From the NCBI GenBank assembly GCA_937910235.1, contig CALENB010000451.1, positions 1-33,441 of the forward strand: a DNA stretch of 33,441 nt, given 5' to 3'. The DNA is from an uncultured Myxococcales bacterium. Lineage in GTDB: Bacteria; Myxococcota_A; UBA9042. The notes under the pieces are model-generated. The model saw only the letters and a program-made list of their open reading frames with translations. It was not told the origin of the DNA and searched no databases. Positions 14,611 through 24,052 of the stretch are shown here, piece after piece (position 1 is the first letter of the stretch; the number at the start of each line of letters is the position of its first letter). The position numbers and the translations under genes are program-made.

Positions 14611-15363
14611 GTGGCCAGGAAAACCCGCTCGCCGTCTGCTCGCAAGGTGTCGACGTCCGAGTCGACATCCAACGCGTCGCTGCGCACGACAAACCAAGGG
14701 GACTTGTTCACAGCCAAGCCGCTCCGAATCGGCGACGAAGAGCGCCGCTGTCGTCGCGAGGGGACGTGGCCCGTGGTGGGCACCGACGAGGTCGGTCGCG
14801 GGCCGCTGGCCGGGCCCGTGGTCGCCGCCGCTGTGCTGCTGGCCGATGGCGCGCGGTTGCCGGGGCTCGACGACAGCAAGAAGCTCAGCGCCGCGCAGCG
14901 GGAGGCCCTCGTTCCCGAGATCGAGCGCCAGGCGGTGGCGTTCTCGGTGGTCGAATGTTCGGTTGAAGAGATCACCGAACGCAACATCCTCGGCGCGTCG
15001 ATGTGGGCGATGCACCAAGCGGTGAGCCACGTCTGCGCCGCGGCGCGCGACCAAGGGGTCCCGCCGGCGCTGGTGTTGGTGGACGGCAATCGACCCATCC
15101 CAGGCCTTGAGGGACCGCCGCAGCGCGCCGTGGTGAAGGGCGACAGCCGCTCCCGGGCCATCGCCGCGGCCTCCGTGCTGGCCAAGGTGCATCGGGATCG
15201 ACTCATGGTGGCCATGGCCGCTGAGTTTCCGGGCTACGGCTTCGCCGGCCACAAGGGCTATCCGACCCCCAAGCACCTCGCCGCGCTGCGCGCGCTGGGC
15301 CCCTGTGTGCATCACCGGCCGACGTTCGCGCCCGTCGCCGCGCTGCTCAAAGCCCGCGATTGA
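14611..15363 (+). CDS. rnhB: Ribonuclease HII
   Basis: Endonuclease that removes ribonucleotides and RNA primers from RNA-DNA hybrids. GTDEVGRGPLAGPVV supplies the first catalytic Asp-Glu pair, LDDSKKLS and the later SFAGHKGYPT-like segment (GFAGHKGYPTPKH) are typical, and LVLVDGNRPI plus VVKGDSRSRAIAAASVLAKVHRD contain the other acidic residues. The GTG at 14611 is chosen because AAGGAGGT ends four bases upstream; the frame could extend to a TTG at 14578. About 50 residues before the domain are Ser/Thr/Arg-rich and unusual for the family. They may be a disordered tail or mark a later start. The stop overlaps the start of yraN by four bases (TTGA), so the two are coupled. Confidence 0.95.
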   Translation: MARKTRSPSARKVSTSESTSNASLRTTNQGDLFTAKPLRIGDEERRCRREGTWPVVGTDEVGRGPLAGPVVAAAVLLADGARLPGLDDSKKLSAAQREALVPEIERQAVAFSVVECSVEEITERNILGASMWAMHQAVSHVCAAARDQGVPPALVLVDGNRPIPGLEGPPQRAVVKGDSRSRAIAAASVLAKVHRDRLMVAMAAEFPGYGFAGHKGYPTPKHLAALRALGPCVHHRPTFAPVAALLKARD

Positions 15364-15773
15364 GCACCGATCCCACCCAACCCAAGACCGGCAGCGCCCA
15401 CGGGATCGGCCTGCGCGGCGAACGTGTAGCCGCCGCGGTGGCGCGCGCGCGCGGCTGGCAGGTGCAGGGGATGCGGCTACGAACGCCGGTTGGCGAGGCC
15501 GACATCTTCGCCACGCGGCGCTGCCCAGCGGATCGCCTGCCGGGACGCTCGGAGGCGCCTCAGGCGATCGGCGTCGTGATCGAGGTCAAGACCGCGCTCG
15601 GCCGCTGGCCATCGACCGACTTGGTCCACCGGCGTCGTCAGGCGCGGCTCTGGCGGGTCGCTGCGCACCTCGGTGAGCAAGCCGGGCTGGCGGAGCTGGA
15701 GGTCGTCGTCGCGTTGGTGCGCCTTGAACGCAATCACGAGGCGGTGCGGTGGATACCGTTGGACGCATGGTAG
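15360..15773 (+). CDS. yraN: YraN/UPF0102 endonuclease-like protein
   Basis: Protein of 137 residues of the UPF0102 family, a small restriction-endonuclease-like fold that commonly sits next to rnhB. LRGERVAAAVARARGWQV, RTPVGEADIFA and VVIEVKTA give the expected G-E, GE-D and E-x-K positions of the nuclease-like core. The usual spelling is GEIDLIA, here GEADIFA. An insertion of about 15 residues (RRCPADRLPGRSEAPQA) lies between these motifs. It begins at TTG overlapping the rnhB stop, and no separate Shine-Dalgarno exists, so expression depends on rnhB translation. The cellular role of the family is not settled. Confidence 0.85.
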   Translation: MSTDPTQPKTGSAHGIGLRGERVAAAVARARGWQVQGMRLRTPVGEADIFATRRCPADRLPGRSEAPQAIGVVIEVKTALGRWPSTDLVHRRRQARLWRVAAHLGEQAGLAELEVVVALVRLERNHEAVRWIPLDAW

Positions 15774-15793
15774 GGGTGCGCTAAAACGCCGAA

Positions 15794-15828
15794 CACCCGG
15801 GCTGCCATGAACCATGGCGACCCGGGTG
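15794..15828 (+). terminator. Strong hairpin after yraN
   Basis: CACCCGGG and CCCGGGTG pair perfectly over eight bases. Beyond a two-base internal mismatch GCCATG pairs with CATGGC around the loop AAC. It lies 21 bases after the yraN stop in the convergent gap with rplS. No clear T-tract follows, so it may act as a factor-assisted or bidirectional terminator. Confidence 0.6.
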
Positions 15829-15878
15829 AGGCGGTCTGAGTGCGGCTGTCATCGTGAGGGTGACGGCCCTAGGGCTAA

Positions 15879-15898
15879 CGGCTGCGTCGAGGCAGCCG
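15879..15898 (-). terminator. Hairpin after rplS
   Basis: CGGCTGC and GCAGCCG form a perfect seven-base stem with a six-base loop, seven bases beyond the rplS stop. The following minus-strand bases (TTAGCC) are only weakly T-rich, so termination strength is uncertain. Confidence 0.55.
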
Positions 15899-15905
15899 CG
15901 CGAAA

Positions 15906-16253
15906 CTAACGCTGGTCGATGCGGCGCAGCTTGGCCTTCTTGCCGACGCGGTCGCGCAAGAAGTAGATACGCGCCTGACGCACGTAGCCCTGGTGCATGA
16001 CCTCGATCTTGAGCAGACGTGGGCTGTGCAGCGGGAAGATCCGCTCCACGCCGACGCTGTGGCTCAGCTTCCGCACGGTGAACGTCTTCTTCAGACCTTC
16101 GCCCGCGACGCGCAGCACGGTGCCTTCGTACACCTGAACGCGCTCTTTCACGCCCTCGATGATGCGGTTGTAGACCCGCACGGTCTGGCCGGTGCGGAGC
16201 TCGGGGAGGTCATGGCGCTCGTGTTGCGCCTCTACGTAATCTACCAAGTTCAT
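15906..16253 (-). CDS. rplS: Ribosomal protein L19
   Basis: 50S ribosomal subunit protein of 115 residues, normal for L19. FRTGQTVRVY-type sequence (LRTGQTVRVYNRIIEG), VQVYEGTVLRVAGEG, FTVRKLSHSVGVERIFPLHSPRL and the basic end GKKAKLRR are family hallmarks. The ATG at 16253 has GGAGGA about nine bases upstream. It is the last gene of the minus-strand cluster gpsA-rimM-trmD-SPOUT methyltransferase-rplS. The 88-base gap before it holds a six-base stem hairpin that might set separate expression of this ribosomal protein. Confidence 0.97.
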   Translation of the reverse strand: MNLVDYVEAQHERHDLPELRTGQTVRVYNRIIEGVKERVQVYEGTVLRVAGEGLKKTFTVRKLSHSVGVERIFPLHSPRLLKIEVMHQGYVRQARIYFLRDRVGKKAKLRRIDQR

Positions 16254-16303
16254 GGTGCTGGCTCCTCCGGGTAGCGGTCGCCTTGTACGTGCCCGGTGCG
16301 AGT

Positions 16304-16320
16304 GGCTGCGCGTGGCAGCC
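16304..16320 (-). other. Hairpin in rplS leader
   Basis: GGCTGC and GCAGCC pair over six bases with a five-base loop, 21 bases after the stop of the methyltransferase gene and 50 bases before rplS. With no T-run it is more likely an RNA-processing or leader structure than a terminator. Confidence 0.35.
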
Positions 16321-16341
16321 GGTAAAGTCATTCGACGCCAC

Positions 16342-16914
16342 TCAGGCGCCGAACAGCCTGTCGAGCGCGATCGCCGCAGCGGCACGCACCGACAGGTGGT
16401 TGTAGCCATCCGATGGGCCGAGCTCGGGGTCCCGCACGATGGCGGGGAGGCACACGTCGGCGCCTTCCACGAGCTCGGGAGCCATGCCCCAGCCTGTGCC
16501 GAATAACATCAGCACGGGCCCGTCATGGTGGCGCAGTCGTTCCCGCATGCCGGCCCAGGTTGAATCTGGGCCTTCCATACGGGCGCTGGTGGCCACCACC
16601 AGGGGAGCCTGACCGGTCAGCGAGGTGATCACCTCACAGGCCGCGGCTACAGATGGCGCAGCAGTGACACGGCGCATGGCCTCGGCTCGACGATCGTTTC
16701 GCGTCAAGCCTTCTCCAACCGTCCAATGATGAACCATCTCGGTCACCATCTTCTGCTGGAGCGTCACCGGGGTCACGATAAAGAGCCGCTCGGCACCGTA
16801 AGTACGGCTTGAGCGACCGATGTCGTGCACGTCAACATTCGTCAACGCGGTCGTGATCACCTTCCCCTGTCTATCGACGCAGGGATGGTGCACGAGGGCG
16901 AGGAACATACGCAT
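16342..16914 (-). CDS. SPOUT RNA methyltransferase (COG4752-type)
   Basis: Predicted SAM-dependent RNA methyltransferase of 190 residues. It matches the family of short SPOUT proteins found beside trmD in delta-proteobacteria and some other lineages (Pfam RNA_Me_trans, PF09936). It begins with FLALVHHPCVDRQGKVITTALTNVDVHDIGRSSRTYG, the most conserved block. The knot region is LMLFGTGWGMAPELV (about 135-150), with GPSDGYNHLSVRAAAAIALDRL at the end, as in other SPOUT enzymes. The target RNA is unknown. It starts 13 bases after the trmD stop and is clearly in the same transcript. No good Shine-Dalgarno is visible, which suggests coupling to trmD. Confidence 0.85.
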   Translation of the reverse strand: MRMFLALVHHPCVDRQGKVITTALTNVDVHDIGRSSRTYGAERLFIVTPVTLQQKMVTEMVHHWTVGEGLTRNDRRAEAMRRVTAAPSVAAACEVITSLTGQAPLVVATSARMEGPDSTWAGMRERLRHHDGPVLMLFGTGWGMAPELVEGADVCLPAIVRDPELGPSDGYNHLSVRAAAAIALDRLFGA

Positions 16915-16927
16915 CGAAACTATCCAG

Positions 16928-17740
16928 TCAAGAGGTTGTTGAATCGTCGTGATTTCGCCCTGTCCGAAGCACTGTCACACGCGCTGTCCGGCGCGGCGTC
17001 TGACGCTTGGCCTCGGGTGGGTCGTCATCGCGGGACTGCAGCACCTTCTGCCACAGATCGGGCCGCCGCGCTTGGGTCCGCGCCTCGGCTTCCGCGCGCC
17101 GCCAAGCCGCGATCGCGGCGTGATTGCCTGACAGCAGCACCGCCGGCACCTCCTGGTCCTGCCACACCCGCGGCCGGGTGTAGTGCGGATACTCCAACAG
17201 CCCGGCGGCGTGGGACTCCTCACCCTGCGCCTCCCCTAGCGACGCGACGTTGCCGATCACCCCAGGCCGCAGCCGCGCCGTCGCCTCGATGATCGCCATC
17301 GCCGCCACTTCACCGCCGTTGAGCACATAGTCACCCAGGGACACCAGCTCGTCGGCGGCGTCTTCGATGCGCGCGTCGAACCCCTCATACCGCCCACAGA
17401 CCAGCGTCAGCCCCGGCCCGTCGGCCCAACGCCGCGCCGTGGCCTGGTCAAAAGGTCGCCCGGCCGGCGTCAGGACCACGAGCGGCGTGCGCGCTGGTTG
17501 CTGCGCGCGCACGGCGTCTACACAGCGCATCAGCACGTCGGGCTTGAGCACTAGCCCAGCCCCGCCACCAAAGGGCGCGTCGTCGACGGTGTTGTGTTTG
17601 TCCTCGGCGAAGTCTCGAAAATTGTGGAGCTGTACGTCCAGCAAGCCACGGGCGCGGGCTTTACCGAGCAAGCTCTCGTCGATAAATCCCGCGAAGAGGC
17701 CGGGAAACAGCGTCAGGATGTCGTAGCGGAAGCAGGGCAT
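16928..17740 (-). CDS. trmD: tRNA (guanine-37-N1) methyltransferase
   Basis: TrmD of 270 residues, which methylates G37 next to the anticodon and prevents frameshifting. The N-terminal SPOUT knot shows ILTLFPGLFAGFIDESLLGKARARGLLDV, NFRDFAEDKHNTVDDAPFGGGAGLVLKPDV and the SAM-binding LVCGRYEGFDARI, DYVLNGGEVAAMAIIEA. The C-terminal tRNA-binding domain includes EYPHYTRPRVWQDQEVPAVLLSGNHAAIAAWRR. About 20 extra residues rich in Arg and Asp follow the usual end. It begins eight bases after rimM and lacks a strong ribosome binding site, consistent with coupling. Confidence 0.97.
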   Translation of the reverse strand: MPCFRYDILTLFPGLFAGFIDESLLGKARARGLLDVQLHNFRDFAEDKHNTVDDAPFGGGAGLVLKPDVLMRCVDAVRAQQPARTPLVVLTPAGRPFDQATARRWADGPGLTLVCGRYEGFDARIEDAADELVSLGDYVLNGGEVAAMAIIEATARLRPGVIGNVASLGEAQGEESHAAGLLEYPHYTRPRVWQDQEVPAVLLSGNHAAIAAWRRAEAEARTQARRPDLWQKVLQSRDDDPPEAKRQTPRRTARVTVLRTGRNHDDSTTS

Positions 17741-17748
17741 CGGTGTGA

Positions 17749-18333
17749 TTACGCCTGCCAGTGGTCGAGATCACGGACCTCGACGCGGCCAGGGACCTCG
17801 CCGATCGAGGTGACATAGCGCGGTAGGATCGGGACCAACACATCACCGCCGGCATCGAGGCGGATCTCGAGCAGCTCGTTGCCGGTGGTGTGTACATGTC
17901 GCACCACACCGAGCCGCGCGCCGGAGTCAGCGTCCACCACGGCCGCGCCGAGCACGTCGACGTGGTAAAACTCGCCCTCTTCGAGCGGCGGCATCGCCTC
18001 GCGGCGCACCGAGAGCACGCCGTGCGTGAGCCGAGACGCGGCCTCTCGGTCGTCGACCCCCTCCACCTCTACGATCCAATGGTCTCGGGCGTGACGCGCG
18101 GCGACGAGGTGCAGCAGCTCCGGCGGCTTGCCCTTTCGGCTCAGTCGCAGCTCGTCCACGTCGAAGATCAGCGTCGATTCGGGGTTGAACGGCTGCACCT
18201 TCAACTCGCCATGCACCCCGTGGGGCCGGCCGATTCGCGCCATGGCCACCCAGGTCTTTTTGCCGTCGGCGCCGATCTCGTCAGCAGGTCTGTCGTCCGC
18301 CGGCGTATCGCCGTGGGTGATGTCATCGGTCAC
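17749..18333 (-). CDS. rimM: 16S rRNA processing protein RimM
   Basis: Ribosome maturation factor of 194 residues that binds S19 and helps 30S head assembly. The N-terminal RimM domain begins at VAMARIGRPHGVHGELKVQPFNPES (about 29-53), and the PRC-barrel domain covers about 110-185 (GEFYHVDVLGAAVVDADSGARLGVV, DVLVPILPRYV). The first 27 residues are an extra Asp-rich tail. The gene lies directly before trmD and 75 bases after gpsA. The usual neighbours rpsP, the KH protein and ffh are not in this window, so the classic operon is split here. Confidence 0.95.
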   Translation of the reverse strand: MTDDITHGDTPADDRPADEIGADGKKTWVAMARIGRPHGVHGELKVQPFNPESTLIFDVDELRLSRKGKPPELLHLVAARHARDHWIVEVEGVDDREAASRLTHGVLSVRREAMPPLEEGEFYHVDVLGAAVVDADSGARLGVVRHVHTTGNELLEIRLDAGGDVLVPILPRYVTSIGEVPGRVEVRDLDHWQA

Positions 18334-18408
18334 GTTGGGTTCCGTGGTGGTGGCGCCGCAACCGGCATCGTTGGCAGGGCCCTGGAGCGGGCGGGAGGCC
18401 GGCGCTGT

Positions 18409-19440
18409 CTACAGCGGGATCCACTCATCTTTCAAGGGCCGGCTCATCAACCCTTCGAGCGCTTCGCCCATGTCCATGCCTTCCCAAAGCACCCGGTAGG
18501 CCGCTTCGATGATCGGCACCTGATCCGCGACGCCCAGCTTCTGCGCCAGCCGCCACGCCGAGCGGCTGGTGAGCACGCCCTCGGCGACCGTCACAGTGGA
18601 GCCCATGATCTCGTCCAAGGTCTCGCCCGCGCCGAGCCGTTTGCCCACCGTGAAGTTGCGGCTCATGTCACTCGTCGCGGTCAGCACGAGGTCGCCCATC
18701 CCCGCCAGCCCCTGCAACGTCAGCGGATTAGCGCCCTTGCGCACCGCCATCCGAGAGATCTCACCGAGCCCCCGGGTGATCAGGCCAGCGCGCGCGTTGT
18801 TGCCAAACCCGAGCCCCGTCGCGGCGCCTGTGCAGATCGCCATCACGTTCTTCAGCGCGCCGCCCATCTCGACGCCCACCACATCGCGCGTGGTGTAGCA
18901 GCGGAAGCGCCGTGAGCTGAGCAGCTCCTGCACCTCGTGACCGACCCGCGGCATGAAGCTCGCCACGGTCACCGCTGTCGGGTGCTCGAGCGCCACCTCG
19001 GTCGCAAACGAGGGGCCTGAGAGGTAGGCGAGCTGGCTGTGCAGGCGGCGCGGCAGGACGCGCTCGAGGATCTCGTTGACGGTCTCCAGGTTCTCGTTCT
19101 CGATGCCCTTCGAGCAGCTGACGATGATGTGATCGTCCGTCAACCAGTCGATGCAGCCCTTCATCGTCTGGCCCACATAGGGGGTCGGCGTCACGCTCAG
19201 CAACAGGTGAGCGTGGCGGACGCAGGCCTCCATGTCGTTGGTGACGCGGAGGTTCCCAGGGATCTCGAAGCCAGGCAGGTAGACCCGATTCTCGCGGTGC
19301 GCGTTGATGTCGGCCACCACTTGCGGCTCACGTGCCCACAGCACTGTGTCGTGGCCCGATCGTGCCGCGTGAATCGCCAGCGCCGTGCCCCAGGCACCCG
19401 AGCCGATCACGCCGACCCGCGTCGTCTTGTCCATGTACAT
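18409..19440 (-). CDS. gpsA: Glycerol-3-phosphate dehydrogenase (NAD(P)+)
   Basis: Makes sn-glycerol 3-phosphate from dihydroxyacetone phosphate for phospholipid synthesis; cytosolic, 343 residues. The nucleotide-binding loop is VIGSGAWGTALA (10-21). Later blocks include SCSKGIENENLETVNEIL, YLSGPSFATEVA, the catalytic-lysine region GVEMGGALKNVMAICTGAATGLGFGNNARAGLITRGL and LAGMGDLVLTATSDMSRNFTVGKRLG. The ATG at 19440 has GGGAG six bases upstream. It probably heads the gpsA-rimM-trmD cluster. The 141-base gap before it contains a hairpin taken as the end of the AAA+ gene transcript, so its own promoter should lie there; none was clear by eye. Confidence 0.97.
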   Translation of the reverse strand: MYMDKTTRVGVIGSGAWGTALAIHAARSGHDTVLWAREPQVVADINAHRENRVYLPGFEIPGNLRVTNDMEACVRHAHLLLSVTPTPYVGQTMKGCIDWLTDDHIIVSCSKGIENENLETVNEILERVLPRRLHSQLAYLSGPSFATEVALEHPTAVTVASFMPRVGHEVQELLSSRRFRCYTTRDVVGVEMGGALKNVMAICTGAATGLGFGNNARAGLITRGLGEISRMAVRKGANPLTLQGLAGMGDLVLTATSDMSRNFTVGKRLGAGETLDEIMGSTVTVAEGVLTSRSAWRLAQKLGVADQVPIIEAAYRVLWEGMDMGEALEGLMSRPLKDEWIPL

Positions 19441-19548
19441 CTCGTGCTCCCGTTGTGCCGCGTCGCCCAGTTCCCGTCACCCCGCTCCCGTCGCGTGGTC
19501 GGCGAATGGTCGCCGCACCGGCCCGCGCTGTCGACCGTCGATCGACGA

Positions 19549-19569
19549 CAGGCAGCTCGCCACTGCCTG
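19549..19569 (-). terminator. Hairpin after Ycf46-like ATPase gene
   Basis: CAGGCAG and CTGCCTG form a perfect seven-base stem with a seven-base loop, 12 bases beyond the ATPase stop codon. No T-tract follows. A 12-base palindrome CGTCGATCGACG lies just beyond (19536-19547). Confidence 0.5.
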
Positions 19570-19581
19570 CTACCCCGAATT

Positions 19582-21069
19582 TTAGGGCCGCCAGCTCTCT
19601 CCGCCGTCCCGCGCGTCGACAAAAAGGTCGCGCAGGCTGCGATCTTGCCCCGCCGATCGCGCGCGCCGTCGGGCCCACTCGCGCAGCTCTTTTACCTGCT
19701 CTTCGTAGGTCTCCACGAAAGGCACCGTCTCGCTGATCGCGCGTTCGATGTCTTCGGTCAGCAGCCCGCGCTGCTCGTCGAAGGCCACGGAGAGGGCCTC
19801 CGCCACGGCCTGCTCGATCTCTGCTCCGGTGAGCTTGGCGGAGGCGCGACCGAGGCGCTCCAGGTCGAATCGGGCGGGATCTCGGCCGCTGCGGCGGATG
19901 TGAATGCCGAAGATCTCCTCGCGCACCTGCACGTCCGGCAGATCCACAAAAAACGTCTCGTCGAAGCGACCCTTCCGCATCAGCTCGGGCGGCAGGTGAT
20001 CGACGCGGTTGGCGGTGGCGGCCACAAAAACGCCGTCGGGATGCTCCGCGAGCCACGTCAGGAACGTACCGAAGATCCGCGCGGTGACGTCCGACCCCGT
20101 CGTCGCACCGGCGAACGCCTTGTCGATCTCGTCGACCCAGAGCACCACCGGCGCCATGGCCCCTGCGACGGCCAAGGCGTGGCGTAGGTTCTCCTCCGGT
20201 GCCGACTCCCGTGTGAACAGTCGGCTCAGATCGAAACGCAGCAGGGGCAGCCCGAGCGACTGCGCCGTCGCCTTGGCAAACAGCGACTTGCCACAGCCCT
20301 GCACGCCGACGAGCAGCAGGCCGCGCGGCGCCGGCAAGCCAAACGCGCGCGCGTCCTCACTCAGCGCGCGACGCCGCCGACCGAGCCAGGATTTCAAGGT
20401 GTCCATGCCGCCGATGTCTTCCAGCGTCGGCGCCCAGGCCGCCACCTCCAAGACCCCGCCGTGCGCGATCAGGTCGCGTTTCTCGGCGTGCAGCGCGGCG
20501 ATGTCCTCCTCATCGAGATGATCGCGGCCCAACCTCAGCCGTCGCAACGCCCGTCGCAGCTGGCTCCGGGTCATCCCGCGCGCCGCCTGCAAGCACTGCT
20601 GCACCAGCTCAAGATCGGGCGGCAGCCCGGCGTCGCCCGTGAGCGCGGCCACCACCAAGTCCCGCAGCTCGGCGTCGCTTGGCAGCCCCAACTCCAACAC
20701 CACCCGCTCTCGATCGAGCTGCTGGCAGGGTCGGCGCCAAGCGGAGAGCAGCACAACGCAGTGCCCGCCGCGCTCAATGTCGCGCAGGCTCTCGGTCAGC
20801 AGCTGCACAAAGACCGGGTCAGCGAGCAGGTGCTGGGCGGCCGGCACGATCACGAGATGACGTTCGGTCTGTTTCAGCAACGCCGTGATGGCGCCACAGC
20901 CGGCCTCGATCAGCGGCGTGGTGCCAAAGCGCGGCGCGAGCAGCTTGAGTCCGGCGCGCTGTGCGGAGTCCGCGACAAGGCGTCTGGCGTCACTGGCGTC
21001 GGCGGTCACTACGTCGAGCAGCGGATAACGCGCTGCGATGCGATTGTAGAGCGGGTTGCTGCGATCCAT
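19582..21069 (-). CDS. Ycf46-like AAA+ ATPase
   Basis: AAA+ ATPase of 495 residues with two parts, like Ycf46 of plastids and cyanobacteria. The N-terminal about 200 residues look like a degenerate AAA module without Walker motifs but with a HLVIVPAAQHLL / GGHCVVLLSAWRRP core and a helical lid. The C-terminal module is complete: GGMDTLKSWLGRR, Walker A GVQGCGKS (255-262), Walker B VVLWVDEID (308-316), and MRKGRFDETFFVDLP (364-378) with the FtsH-like arginine region. The role of this family is not established in general; known members are linked to photosynthesis regulation in cyanobacteria. It starts 23 bases after the sigma-54 activator gene on the same strand, so the two are probably co-expressed. 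Confidence 0.85.
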   Translation of the reverse strand: MDRSNPLYNRIAARYPLLDVVTADASDARRLVADSAQRAGLKLLAPRFGTTPLIEAGCGAITALLKQTERHLVIVPAAQHLLADPVFVQLLTESLRDIERGGHCVVLLSAWRRPCQQLDRERVVLELGLPSDAELRDLVVAALTGDAGLPPDLELVQQCLQAARGMTRSQLRRALRRLRLGRDHLDEEDIAALHAEKRDLIAHGGVLEVAAWAPTLEDIGGMDTLKSWLGRRRRALSEDARAFGLPAPRGLLLVGVQGCGKSLFAKATAQSLGLPLLRFDLSRLFTRESAPEENLRHALAVAGAMAPVVLWVDEIDKAFAGATTGSDVTARIFGTFLTWLAEHPDGVFVAATANRVDHLPPELMRKGRFDETFFVDLPDVQVREEIFGIHIRRSGRDPARFDLERLGRASAKLTGAEIEQAVAEALSVAFDEQRGLLTEDIERAISETVPFVETYEEQVKELREWARRRARSAGQDRSLRDLFVDARDGGESWRP

Positions 21070-21092
21070 GTGATGTCCCTCACGAACACGTG

Positions 21093-22577
<1,485 letters not shown>

Positions 22578-22579
22578 CG

Positions 22580-22858
22580 CTACGAGGCCTCGTCGCGGTC
22601 GCCTTCGATCCACGCCATGCGCACATCGTGTAGCAGCCGACCCAACAGTCGCTCCTCATCGCTGGTCAGGTTGCCGCGGGTCTTCTCCTGCAACATCGCC
22701 AGCATGTCGATACTTTGGCGCGCCAGCGGCAGGTTGGTGTGCGCTGGGCCTCCGAGCGGATCCGGCACTTGGCCGAGGTGCATCATCGCCGAGCTGGCGA
22801 GGGAGAGCACAAACGTGGAGAAGTCGATGGTCGACTGACCGTGGGGGGGCTGTGGCAT
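22580..22858 (-). CDS. DUF1844 protein
   Basis: Small cytosolic protein of 92 residues of the DUF1844 family: IDFSTFVLSLASSAMMHLGQVPDP followed by LPLARQSIDMLAMLQEKTRGNLTSDEERLLGRLLHDVRMAWI. The family is common in delta-proteobacteria and has no known function. It is the first gene of the cluster with the sigma-54 activator and the Ycf46-like ATPase, with only two bases between its stop and the activator start. Translation of the activator is therefore likely coupled to it. A 208-base gap separates it from the divergent rpoH. Confidence 0.85.
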   Translation of the reverse strand: MPQPPHGQSTIDFSTFVLSLASSAMMHLGQVPDPLGGPAHTNLPLARQSIDMLAMLQEKTRGNLTSDEERLLGRLLHDVRMAWIEGDRDEAS

Positions 22859-23002
22859 GGTACCTCGGCGGTCCGCGGCTCGGGGCCGTGGCGTTGCACA
22901 CTAGGGCGTTGTGGCTATGGTGTAGGCCCGTCACAATAGCTGCTTCGGGAGGCAAGGTCGGGGGAATGTCCCGATCGGCCGCGGGGTTTGTCAAGAAGCC
23001 AC

Positions 23003-23060
23003 TCAGGAAGGCTCCCTTCAGGAAGGCTCTCTCCAGGAGAGCTAGTGTACTCAGGAGTAG
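23003..23060 (+). repeat. Repeats and hairpin in rpoH leader
   Basis: TCAGGAAGGCTC occurs exactly twice (23003-23014, 23018-23029). Looser copies CCAGGAGAGCT (23033-23043) and TCAGGAGTAGGC (23051-23062) follow, the last holding the rpoH Shine-Dalgarno AGGAG. GCTCTC and GAGAGC (23026-23042) can form a stem. CTCC at 23012-23015 could pair with the Shine-Dalgarno. Confidence 0.55.
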
Positions 23061-23066
23061 GCGAAC

Positions 23067-24038
23067 ATGTCGAAAGAGCCCATTCTCAACAACCCGCTTG
23101 AGCAGTACCTCCGTGAGGTGAATCAGTACGAGCTGCTGAGTCGCGCCGAGGAGTATGAGCTCGCCACCCACTTCCGAGACACCGGGGATCCCGCCGCCGC
23201 CCGCGCGCTGGTGACGGCGAACCTGCGTTTTGTGGTCAAGGTCGCCTACCAGTTCTCAAACTACGACATCAAACTCACCGACCTCATCCAAGAGGGCAAC
23301 ATCGGCCTGATGAAGGCTGTGCAGAAGTTCAAGCCTGACACCGGTTTTCGTCTGATCAGCTACGCCGTGTGGTGGATCAAGGCCTACATCCAGAACTACA
23401 TCATCAACACGTGGTCGCTCGTGCGCGTGGGGCCCGTCGCGCAGCAGCGCAAGGTGTTGTTCGGCAAACGCGAGCTGCCTGCGCCCTCCGAGCAGGGTCA
23501 CGGCGACATCACGCGGCTCCTCGCCGACGGCACCGCCGAGATCATCGATGTTGACGCGAACATCGAGGACGACGCGACCTTCCTCATCGTCGCGGAGGTC
23601 GCCGACGCGCCCGGGACCAAGCGCCGCAAGGCGAAGAAGCCGACTCAGGACGAAGTCGATGTGTGGCGCAAGGCCGCCCACGCCGCGCGTCGCGATATGA
23701 ACCTCGACAACACCATCTCCGAGGACGGCCGGATGACGCTCGGGGAGACGCTGGCCGCCGATGACCCGAGCATCGAGGAGCAGTACGCCAGCGCAGAGAT
23801 CACGGCCATGGTCGCCGATCGCCTGTCGGAGCTGCACGCAGATCTCAATGACAAAGAGCTGACGATTTTGGAGGAGCGCCTGCTCGCCGACGAGGGCCGC
23901 ACGCTCCAAGACGTGGGTGAGCAGTACGGGATCTCGCGCGAGCGGGTCCGCCAGATCGAGGTCAACCTCAAGAAGAAGATCGCGCGTCGGCTGGAGGGGC
24001 TCAGCCCCGTCGCCCTGTTTGGGCCGCCCGAGCTGTAG
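23067..24038 (+). CDS. rpoH: RpoH-like (sigma-32) sigma factor
   Basis: Alternative sigma factor of 323 residues, probably for heat or related stress genes. Region 2 (about 45-120) reads ANLRFVVKVAYQFSNYDIKLTDLIQEGNIGLMKAVQKF and GFRLISYAVWWIKAYIQNYI, with the WSLVR that starts region 2.4/3. QQRKVLFGK (126-134) corresponds to the RpoH box. Region 4 (about 258-310) has DVGEQYGISRERVRQIEVNLKKKI. Between them residues about 145-200 form an acidic then lysine-rich insert that I do not recognise in standard RpoH, where region 3 is shorter. Myxobacterial RpoH-like sigma factors such as SigB and SigC are an alternative label. AGGAG lies nine bases before the ATG. It is convergent with topA, with only 14 bases between. 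Confidence 0.9.
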   Translation: MSKEPILNNPLEQYLREVNQYELLSRAEEYELATHFRDTGDPAAARALVTANLRFVVKVAYQFSNYDIKLTDLIQEGNIGLMKAVQKFKPDTGFRLISYAVWWIKAYIQNYIINTWSLVRVGPVAQQRKVLFGKRELPAPSEQGHGDITRLLADGTAEIIDVDANIEDDATFLIVAEVADAPGTKRRKAKKPTQDEVDVWRKAAHAARRDMNLDNTISEDGRMTLGETLAADDPSIEEQYASAEITAMVADRLSELHADLNDKELTILEERLLADEGRTLQDVGEQYGISRERVRQIEVNLKKKIARRLEGLSPVALFGPPEL

Positions 24039-24052
24039 CCGCTTCTACGCTT

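Noticed and set aside
14392-15315. N-terminal extension of the ychF frame to 15315
   Set aside because: It is antisense to rnhB, lacks motifs, and the ATG at 14391 gives the standard YchF N-terminus and length.
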